A DNA stretch of 64,000 bases from assembly GCF_027595985.1 (NCBI RefSeq), contig NC_073303.1, positions 329,901,679 through 329,965,678 on the forward strand, given 5' to 3'. Below, piece after piece: positions 55,814 to 64,000 of this stretch (position 1 is its first letter; every line of letters begins with the position of its first letter). Made by a program: the position numbers and the translations under genes. The notes under the pieces were generated by a model. It had not been told where the DNA came from. It worked only from the letters and a program-made list of their open reading frames with translations, and did no database searches. This DNA comes from Sorex araneus. Lineage: Eukaryota; Chordata; Mammalia; Eulipotyphla; Soricidae.

Positions 55814-57329
55814 GTTAGTACTAAATTCAACTTTAATTAGCATTATTTGGCCATAGACTTGCACGCTTCATTTCTCCTACCTTTTCTAGTCAAATTAGTT
55901 TTTGTTCTGGCTTCTCTTACCCTTCTCTTTTTTCAGATCTCTCTCATTTATCTGTCTCTCATTATCTGTCTCTCTCTGTGTGTATAAATATCTCTCTATA
56001 TAGTCACTATTCATTTTTACTAGTTATATTGTTACCTAAATTCTAAAGATCATCTTTGATTTTGATGACCGATGCAAGTCACTAATTTGGAATTAATTAT
56101 GTAAATTTATTTATAGAATAGAGATCATTTTGGAAGTGAAAAAGCCAGTATTCAATATATTTAATATTAATATTCTTGCTATTCTAATAATTTTAAATTA
56201 TTTTAGGAATACTAACAAAATTTTATTTACATCACATATGTAGTTTAAATTATACAAAGAAATAGCAAAAATCAATAGTGTTAAATTATATTCTATCTAT
56301 AAGTGCCTTACTGTTTTTATTATCCCAAAACTTATAAGCTCTGATATTTATAGTTAATCTTAAACATTAATCATCTAATGATTTTTGATAACATAGACAA
56401 CAAGTTTAGACTATTGACCTACATATATTATTTCTTGACTTGATTTTTGTTAAAATCATTGCTCCAATTCTCTTTCCAGATTTGGATAATACAACCTTGA
56501 TTGTGAAATCACTGGGGATAGATAATCTGTGCCGCTATGGTCCAGTGGGAGTGTCAAGGTTATTAAAGCTGATATTTATAGCATTAGTACAACTTTGGGC
56601 TCAATAGCATCCAGAAAAACTTTGATCATAAACTATATACTACTTTACTGTACATTAAATGCTTTTTTTCATTATTGCACCATTTAATAAAGAACTGAAG
56701 TTTCAGATAGGTTTTTTTTCCATCTTTATAGTATTTGCTTTATTGTCTTCAGCAAATTTCCAAGGTATTTTCCAGGTTTGATCAGTGAAGATGTTATTGA
56801 TAACATTTATTAAGTATTTGTCATGTGCCTAGCACTGTTAGAAACACCTCACCTATATTAATCACTAACCAATAGTCACCCTTTGGAAAGTAGGAACAAA
56901 CCAGTATAAAACCAGTAGCTAACCCAAGGTTCATGCTAGTGAGGATACACCAAACTGGTAGTAATTGGCAGAACTAGAATACAGCCTGCTTGCAATCTTT
57001 AGTTCTTCCTACTCTAACATGTTGTAGAAATCTTTAAAGCTTTAGATGTAGCGCTCCTTTTCTCTCTCTCTCCCTCTCTCCCTCTCTCCCTCACTCCCTT
57101 TCTTTCTACCCACATAAGGCAAAGCACACAGCTAAAGTTACTCAGGTGTTAGGTTACAATAGTATTTGCACAGGGGAAGGAAACTTGGCAAAATCTTGGA
57201 GACAGGCAGAGTGTGAAGAATTGTCTTAACCTTATGTGCCTGGTCTTTCCTCTCTGCCACCTTAGTTCTATAGCTTGAGCCCAAGGGTTGATTCCCTCCC
57301 GCACTTTTCTTGCTTTGTTTTTATATATC
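55814..57329. other. Intron 11, no gene
   Basis: AT-rich. Simple CT-rich tract at 57060-57105. No SOR element recognised. Confidence 0.55.
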
Positions 57330-57565
57330 CTACATAAAAGTTAAATTGTCTGGTATTGGTTTTTATCTTTCTGATTCATTTCACTTGGCATAACAACTTC
57401 CAATTCCATCCATGATGTTGCAAATGGCAAGAATTTATCTTCTGTTATTAAGTGGTTATTCCACTGTGTATAAATACCAAAAAGTCTTCATATACTCACC
57501 TGTTGTTCAGTACTTCGGCTAGGGTAAACAGCATTGCAGTAAACATAAGAGTGCCTGTATTAGTA
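57330..57565 (-). mobile_element. Old L1 ORF2 fragment, antisense
   Basis: CTGATTCATTTCACTTGGCAT, TTCCATCCATGATGTTGCAA and TTCCACTGTGTATAAATACC follow the general mammalian L1 pattern. Confidence 0.7.
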
Positions 57566-58032
57566 AGTAGGTAGTTTCTTATAGGTAGTCAAAACTCTCT
57601 CTTTTGACTCTCTACAGTTGTTACATTTAAAATAAAATGTCTTTTTAAAAAATAGACAAAGAAATAAGTCACTAGTGGTGAAATTGAAGACATAAGACAT
57701 GGAGTGAGTGGGGTCTTCTCGTTAGTATTTCCAGTGTAAAAATTTTAGGCATCTGGTTTCCCCTTGAATCTCTCCTACTATGGTCCCTCACTGGGTTTCT
57801 TTGAATGAATTCAAAGACATGTACATGTTCCTGAAGGCATTTTTTTGTGTGTGTTGAAGACACTTTGCAATAGGATGGAATGGAATGCCTGACCCTTATT
57901 GAATTGTTGAATCACACTTGAGCAGGATATTTTTAGAGTAGAGATCTGAAAGAAATGGACAGGACTGCACCTTTGGAGCAACTCATTTAACCACACATCT
58001 CTTAACTCTTTGTCAATCACTGTGTCTCCTAG

Positions 58033-58232
58033 ATGTGAGGTGGGCACAGAGAGCTGGTCTCAATGCAATGACACACCTGTGAAGTTTGCCCGGTTTCCAG
58101 TCACTGGATTAATAGAAGGTCGCTCCTATATATTCCGAGTCCGAGCTGTGAATAAAACTGGAATTGGTCTACCATCTCGTGTTTCGGAGCCTGTTGCAGC
58201 TCTGGACCCAGCTGAGAAAGCTAGACTTAAAA
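58033..58232 (+). CDS. MYOM1: MYOM1 coding exon 12: rest of Fn3 domain My4
   Basis: 200 bases, phase 2 in, phase 1 out. Encodes CEVGTESWSQCNDTPVKFAR, FPVTGLIEGRSYIFRVRAVN, KTGIGLPSRVSEPVAALD. GLIEGRSYIFRVRAVN-x-x-G is the classical Fn3 E-F strand motif with the tyrosine corner. Acceptor TGTCTCCTAG ends at 58032. Donor GTGAGC starts at 58233 and is followed at once by a run of 21 T (58239-58259). Confidence 0.96.
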
Positions 58233-58238
58233 GTGAGC

Positions 58239-58259
58239 TTTTTTTTTTTTTTTTTTTTT
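58239..58259 (+). repeat. Run of 21 T just after the exon 12 donor
   Basis: The run begins six bases after the exon end. A T-rich stretch at this place can assist 5' splice-site choice through TIA-type proteins; that effect here is inference. Confidence 0.95.
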
Positions 58260-58759
58260 GGTTAATCTTGCAGGTTTTCTCTCCTCTGAACCTATTTTGA
58301 ATAACTACAACAGATCACACTGCAAGGTTATTCCTCCTTCTGCCACTAGAGGGAGAAGAGAATAGGAAATACTTCGTTGATGGCTAATCCTAGGGAGGGA
58401 GAAAAAGAAAATTGAAAAAGTGTCTTATTTTGAAGTAAAATAGTTTTATTTAAACAAGTTCACTTAGAGAAATGTGAGGGTAGAAAGATACAGAGACAGA
58501 CAGATGTGGGTGTCTCCAGAGTGGATAAAACCAAGTTTTGATTTTCTGACTCAATTTTCTAAGGGCATTACCCTATTCAATTTTGTATTTGATTCAGAAA
58601 ATCTTGCCTTCTGAAGTCAAATTCTAGGGATTCTATTTAAAATCAAATATGAAAGTCAAGAACCTTGAGAACTCTGTAATTCCTATTATCAGCACGCTGC
58701 AAAACCACTTTTCTTTCTGGTTCAGTAAAAATGTAAGGTAAATTTCCTAACCTTGGGAG

Positions 58760-58866
58760 CCAAGGAGATGGCTCAAAGAACTGGAAGGAATGCTTTGCAT
58801 ATAGGAGGCCCTTTTTGATTCCTGGAACCTCTTAAGCCCTTGAGCTACCAGGTATGATCTCAATTT
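58760..58866 (+). mobile_element. Decayed SINE
   Basis: GGGAGCCAAGGAGATGGCTC, TGATTCCTGGAACC and GAGCTACCAGGTATGATC. 58260-58759 has nothing recognised. Confidence 0.45.
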
Positions 58867-58890
58867 TTAGAATAAATAAAATTTAATTTT

Positions 58891-59391
58891 TTTATTTTAT
58901 TTTTTTTAAATTTTTTATTGTGGAAAGTTACAAAGTTACAAAGTTTTCAGGTTTAAATCTCAGTTATACAATGCTCGAATACCCATCCCTTCACCAGTGC
59001 TCATATTCCACCACCAAGAATCCCAGTATAGCTCCACCCCGCCCCCTCACACCCCAAACACCCCCACGCCCCTAGCCCCCCCACCCTAAGCCCCCCCCCG
59101 CCTGTGTAACTAATAAATTTCACTTTACTTTCACTTTGATTGCATACAATATTTCAACAAAACTCACTATTATTGTTTGGAGAGTCTCTCCCCTAAAGTC
59201 AGACCTGCTGAAAAGGAAGCATTAGGTAATTTGTTTTCCATTGCTGAGGATGAAGAAGTGTGAGGTCGAGTGACCACACTTAGCGGCCTCTCAGTTTTGG
59301 GTTTCTGTAATTTAGTATTTTAGTAACTAAGTCCAGAGAGATATCTGCCAGAAGTTGCATCGTTGCCAACTTGTACTTCTCAGTTACATTA
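58891..59391 (-). mobile_element. Unnamed composite retroposon, copy 4
   Basis: 501 bp, same architecture as 51626 but 5'-shorter. Flanked by a perfect 24-bp duplication (58867-58890, 59392-59415). Confidence 0.9.
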
Positions 59392-59415
59392 TTAGAATAA
59401 ATAAAATTTAATTTT

Positions 59416-61136
59416 AAAAATAAAATTGCTATCCTGAATTTCACCCTTAGAGTATGGATATCTCAATACCATGAGATTCTTTACATTAAAAATCATTTAC
59501 AGAAGTATCGTATAATGTCTGCATTTTACCGTTAGTTGGAGCGCATCCTTAGAAAACTGAATGTAACAAAATAAAACAACCCCAGGATATTTTTGGGAAA
59601 TTGTATGCTCTCTAGCAACTTTGTGTGAATTTTTATACAAGCACTATTTTGTGAGTTATATAAAATGTTATAAAAATAGAAAAAATCATTTACAACATTA
59701 TATCTTATTATACTTAAGTTTCCATATCAGACAATCAAAATTAGTCTTTTCTTATGTTTGGCCTGCATGTGTTAATGTAAAAATCATGGAACATGAATTA
59801 TGCTCTGTGTTTGGTTTTTGGGAACCCACAGAACATCTTCAGTATTAGACATGTGTACTTGATTGAAGGCTTAGCAGCATCCTGAATTTATTCACTGAAA
59901 GCCAGTATTTCCCTCCCCGCATCTCCAGTTTGACAACCAGAATATCTCCGGACATTGCCTAATGTGTCTGGGAACAGATTCACTCTAGTTAAAGAGCACT
60001 GGCTATGAATTATTTGCAGTGTTATTCTTTACCTTAAGTACATGTAATAGCTCACTTTGCAGTAAACTAAATGAAGTAATGTGACCTTTTCCTCTGGAGA
60101 ATGGTCAGGTTCCATGATTGCTCTCCAATCACTTTTCATCTATCATCCAATTACCCTTCCTTCTCCCTAAGCTTGAAAATTCCACATTATACTTTCATCT
60201 TTTATGAATTGCAATATAAATGAATTTTTTTGCATTTAAAATAAGTTTTCTTACTTATCTATTTTCTGTTCTTGCATAAATTACTGTGAAAAACTCTTGA
60301 TTGAAGCAGGAGTTGAGATTTTCCTGCTGTCAATAATATCACAGAGACAAAATTTTCCTCCTTTACTTTGTATGGCTCATTGAATTTATGTTTATTATTT
60401 ATGACTTAAATTGGTTTCTTTAGTGGTGATGTTTTGTAGATTCTAAATGTAATGGAAATTGCTCTAGTTGAGACCTGCCCCAGGATCAATACTCCTCACT
60501 GCCGGGTGTGACCCAAAAAAGAAAAAAAAAAGAAAAGAAGAACAAATAACTACTGGGTTTTTATTTGTTTCAGAAATGTTCCACTCAGACACATGCTATT
60601 TCTTCAGGATAGCAAGAAAGCATATATATATATATTGCTTCTGATATATATACATGTATATATATCAGAAGATTAATAACAAGCACCAAGGAATATGAGT
60701 TATTTATTTACATGGCCTATGTTAATGCAATCATACATTGATTAATAACTGGTCTACATCCTAAAAATGCATTAATAGGTAATTTTCTTGTACAAACATC
60801 TTAGAGTGTAACTACACAAACCAAGACAGTATAGCCTTCGACATAACTAGATAATACAGTATAACCTCTTAGGATCCCTATTGTATGTGCAGTCTGTTGT
60901 TGAATAAAGTGTCATTAGCAATGCTAGTTCTATTCTAATGCTTCAATTCTAGAAATAATGACTCACTTCAGGTAAATTCTAGACTAACAGATTGTGAATC
61001 CCTTGAGGATGCAATGTCACATATATGCTAAGATTGATTAGGGGGGAATGTCAGTAAACTAGTAACCAATCCATGTATGATTAATTTGTTTTTTTAATCA
61101 GTGCACTGGAAATGATACTCATAAAACTTTGTTTTT
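59416..61136. other. Intron 12, mostly unique DNA
   Basis: A headless forward SOR end (about 60470-60535, CCGGGTGTGACCCAAAAAAG) and a TATATA run near 60625-60665. No gene. Confidence 0.5.
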
Positions 61137-61308
61137 GTTTTTGCTTTTTGGGTTACACCCCAGCGATGCTCAGGGGTTACTCCTGGCTCTGCACTCAGGA
61201 ATTACTCCTGGCTGTGCTTGGGGGACCATATGGGATGCCGGGGATTGAACCCGAGTCGACCGTGTGCAAGGCATATGCCCTACCTGCTGTACTATCACTC
61301 CGGCCCCC
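61137..61308 (-). mobile_element. SOR SINE just upstream of MYOM1 exon 13
   Basis: Near-consensus reverse copy ending CTATCACTCCGGCCCCC at 61308, 35 bases before the exon. The remaining sequence supplies the polypyrimidine tract. Confidence 0.93.
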
Positions 61309-61343
61309 AAAACCTCGTGTTTTTTTTCTTTGACTCTGTTCAG

Positions 61344-61400
61344 GTCGTCCCTCAGCACCCTGGACTGGACAGATCATTGTCACTGAAGAAGAACCTACAG
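61344..61400 (+). CDS. MYOM1: MYOM1 coding exon 13: linker towards Fn3 My5
   Basis: 57 bases, phase 1 to phase 1. Encodes SRPSAPWTGQIIVTEEEPT, the short linker between the first two Fn3 domains. Acceptor CTCTGTTCAG ends at 61343; donor GTAAAG starts at 61401. A SOR SINE ends 35 bases upstream. No further MYOM1 exon is visible between here and 64000. Confidence 0.94.
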
Positions 61401-61859
61401 GTAAAGTAACAGTTTCCTCAGATACTTTTCGCTAATGTTTTGTCATATGGCTTAGCTTACACTACAACGAGGGTCTGCTGTAGATAATTTAATATGTTTT
61501 GGTAAAGACCTGAAATATTTGGAAATTATAGAGTAACATATTTTGAGAGAATTACTTTTTAAAAGTTTTACTGAGGTGCAATTGTCATCTAGCAAGCTGG
61601 ATGTTATAACATGATAATCAGTTGATAAGATTTACATGTGCAAACACCATTGAAATTATCACCTTTATAAAAGTAGTGAATCTATCTATTACCCCTCAAG
61701 TGTCCTTATGCCCCTTCATCATTTTTTCCTCTCAGTCCTTTCCCATCTCCAGTTCACTACTGATCTGCTAGTTTTATTGTCCACAAGCTTAAAGAAAAGG
61801 AATTATATTCATTCTTGTCTAATTCCCTTTGCATAATTATTTTAAAATTTATTATATTG

Positions 61860-62130
61860 ATACATCTTCCAGTTCATTCAAATTTGTTTATCCACGATTA
61901 TTAAAAGCTTCTGTGAATGTCTGTTAAATGTTATTTTGGATATATGCCATCATTTATATTGGATAAACATCCAGAGGTTGAATGGATAGATGATGTGTTA
62001 GGTATATGTTTAATTTTTAAAGAATCGTTCAACTGTCTTCCCAAAATGGTTGTAACATTTTACGTTCCCATCAGCAGTATATGAGAGTTCCAACTCTTCC
62101 ACACTATCACCTGTACTTGGTATGGTCACT
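61860..62130 (-). mobile_element. Old L1 fragment, antisense
   Basis: CTTCCAGTTCATTCAAATTTG, GATATATGCCATCATTTATA and TTCCCATCAGCAGTATATGAG. 61401-61859 shows no exon. Confidence 0.65.
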
Positions 62131-62184
62131 CTTTTAAAAAGTTAGTTTAGTTTTTACTTTTCTCTCCCTTTCCTTCTTTGGGGA

Positions 62185-62460
62185 CTCACACTGTTGGTTG
62201 CAGTGCAGTGCTTGTGCACCGTTTCATTGCAGTGCTTGCCAGGGCCTTCACACTTTAGTTGTGGTGCTTGCACACTTTGGTTGTGGTTGCTGGCTGGGAG
62301 TTGCACACTTGGTTGAAGCGTTCACTCTGGGTTGCACACTATTTGTGATGCTCACACACTTTCTTGTGGTCCTGGGGATCCTCAATGACAGTGCCACTGG
62401 GATCAAACTCAGCATGCAGGACAGTGCCAGGGATAGTATGCAAGTCCTGATGCCCGAAAG
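62185..62460. repeat. TTGTGGTGCTTGCACAC-type repeat, best copy
   Basis: CACTTTAGTTGTGGTGCTTGCACACTT-like phrases recur every 25-30 bp up to about 62360, then a SINE-like end. Confidence 0.65.
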
Positions 62461-62969
62461 GCAGACTATTTAAACACTGAATTTCCTTCTGTTCAGTCTT
62501 TTAAAATTTTATATTCTAGTGATATATATATAGTGGTGGTTCATTTCATAGTGTATAGTGGTCATAATTTGAATTTTCTAATAATGCTAAGTATTTTAAT
62601 ATGCTAAATTAGCATTTTTGCATCATATTTTATATCTTTATGAAAGTTCATTTAGATATTTTTTCTTTGTCTAGATATGTTATATCATGAACTCTTACAT
62701 TTTAATTTATAATTCACTTAATTTTTCCATGTTGTGGAAAGTTAGGGTCTAAGTTATTATTATTTTACATATCATTATACAATTATTTTAGCAATATCTG
62801 TTGAAAATATTATCAATTTCTTCTTGAATTGTCTTGGCACCATTGTTAGGACTAAAGTTGTGGACTTATGGCTCTCTCTATAGAAATGGAAGGAATCTAA
62901 ATTAATTATTGGGGTGGGGCACGCTAAACTTCTCTGATTACTATATAAACTTTATTTATTTATTTATTT

Positions 62970-63137
62970 AAATTTTAGGGCCACACACAGCTATACTTAG
63001 TTTAATTCTGGTTTTTGTGCTAAGGAATCACTCCTGATGGTGCTTGGAGGACAATATGCAATGATGGGGATTGAACTAGGGTCAGCCACATACTAAGCAA
63101 TCTCCTTAACCTCCATACTATCTCTCCAGCCCAACTG
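62970..63137 (-). mobile_element. SOR-like SINE, diverged
   Basis: AGGGCCACACACAGCTATAC, GATTGAACTAGGGTCAGCC and TACTATCTCTCCAGCCC. 62461-62969 is AT-rich and empty. Confidence 0.8.
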
Positions 63138-63154
63138 CTTCTTTTTTTTTTGTA

Positions 63155-63357
63155 CTTTTTGAATCACACCAGGTGATGCACAGAGGTTACTCCTGGCTCT
63201 GCACTCAGGAATTACTCCAGGGACCATATGGGATGCTGGGAATCGAACCCAGGTTGGCCATGTGCCATCCCGTATGGTTTCCCAACACCACCAGGAGTAA
63301 TTCCTGAGTGCAGAGCCAGGAGTAACCCCTGAGCATCGCTGGGTGTGATCCAAAAAG
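63155..63357. mobile_element. Two SOR SINE parts in inverted orientation (fold-back)
   Basis: A reverse copy (63155-63262) faces a forward copy lacking its head (63266-63380). Arms 63155-63235 and 63266-63357 are near-perfect reverse complements with a 30-base loop. An A-rich (CAAA)n tail ends the second. Confidence 0.9.
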
Positions 63358-63384
63358 CAAAAAACAAACAAACAAACAAACAAA

Positions 63385-63500
63385 ACACAAGAATTACTCC
63401 TGGTGGTTCTTGGAGGACCATATGAAGTGCTGGGGATTGAACCTGGGTCGGCCCTGTGCAAGGCAAATACCCTACCTGCTGTACTATAGCTCTATCCCGC
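63385..63500 (-). mobile_element. SOR SINE, partial
   Basis: Starts in the body (GAATTACTCCTGGTGGTTC) and ends CTATAGCTCTATCCC; lacks the poly(T) end, consistent with interruption by the fold-back unit. Confidence 0.8.
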
Positions 63501-63714
63501 TTGCTGTTGTTGAAAACGCTTTATTTGTTTCTTAAACTGTGCAATATAATGTTATTACTGTGGTTCAAAGAATCAGTTTGCTTTCAGAGGTTTAAAAGTA
63601 AGAAAAATGATTTAAATAATCACTCATTTTTATCTTTTGTTGCTCTTTATTTCTTTGTGCAAAGCTAGATTGTTATCTGAGTTACTTTTTTTCCCCGAGA
63701 CAGTTATTTTAACA

Positions 63715-63715
<1 letters not shown>

Positions 63716-63776
<61 letters not shown>

Positions 63777-63800
63777 TGTGTGTGTGTGTGTATGTGTGTG
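63716..63800 (+). repeat. (TC)n(TG)n microsatellite
   Basis: About 27 TC units (63717-63771), then TG-rich sequence; a decayed reverse SINE end follows to about 63870. Confidence 0.97.
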
Positions 63801-64000
63801 TTAGGATTAAGCCTAGAACTTCACACACAGAAGGAAAGAGCTCTACCACTAAACTACCTCCCTGGACCCCTTACCCTTTTATCATTTCTTATAGTACAAG
63901 CTTGCTAGTTAGATATTATGTATTTTTTTGGTTTATATGAGTCTCTATTTTACCTTTACTTTTGAAATATATCTTCACTGTATATAGAAGACCAGGTTGA

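Larger units (their letters stand above)
2608..64000 (+). other. MYOM1: MYOM1 transcription unit, 5' part (myomesin-1)
   Basis: Twelve coding exons join in frame into an N-terminal myomesin-1 sequence of about 591 codons, preceded by a candidate non-coding exon. Myomesin-1 cross-links myosin thick filaments and titin at the sarcomere M-band. Its head binds myosin, and a chain of Ig and Fn3 domains forms an elastic dimer. The encoded order (head, linker, Ig My2, Ig My3, Fn3 My4) matches the family. Intron sizes run from 112 bp (41713-41824) to 17.7 kb (8230-25957). The gene continues past the right edge. Paralogues MYOM2 and MYOM3 fit less well, because the head and linker read as MYOM1 from the first residues. 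Confidence 0.96.

Noticed and set aside
1-64000. CRISPR arrays, operons, ribosome-binding sites or other prokaryotic features
   Set aside because: Spliced gene, SINE/LINE content and AT-rich introns show mammalian nuclear DNA; the regular repeats are microsatellites.

Overview
The window is mammalian nuclear DNA, most likely from a shrew (Soricidae, probably Sorex). It is filled with tRNA-derived SINEs that I recognise as the shrew SOR family: a head like GCTGGAGCGATAGCACAG, an internal box B like GGTTCGATTCC, a body ending GTGTGACCCAAAAAGCA, and a poly(A) tail. The only functional gene I can support is the 5' part of MYOM1 (myomesin-1, a sarcomeric M-band protein) on the + strand.

MYOM1 layout: a candidate muscle promoter and non-coding exon 1 (about 2550-2774), then twelve coding exons at 7949-8229, 25958-26095, 28943-29174, 29755-29912, 39691-39783, 41624-41712, 41825-41881, 45194-45358, 46685-46846, 55672-55813, 58033-58232 and 61344-61400. 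Every junction has AG/GT splice sites and the phases join without a break into about 591 codons. These cover the N-terminal head, a serine-rich/charged linker, Ig domains My2 and My3, Fn3 domain My4, and the linker to My5. The remaining exons lie beyond position 64000.

The introns are a layered record of retrotransposition. I see about 18 good SOR SINEs and several dozen decayed ones, many L1 fragments on both strands, and a processed RPL17 pseudogene (18285-18783). There is also an LTR-like unit that was itself retroposed (30099-30608), and a repeated poly(A)-tailed composite element of 0.4-0.64 kb that I cannot name (6014, 35455, 51626, 58891).

The most interesting content is an RTE-clade LINE in intron 10 (50855-54005, minus strand), broken by two later insertions with clear target-site duplications. 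Alongside it are four copies of a longer SINE (11369, 26890, 28270, 43748). These join a SOR-like tRNA head to a body and 3' end that match RTE LINE sequence in the same window, and they lack a poly(A) tail. This points to a second, RTE-driven SINE system working beside the L1-driven SOR SINEs.

Coordinates of exons and of elements with target-site duplications were read directly. Boundaries of decayed repeats are approximate.
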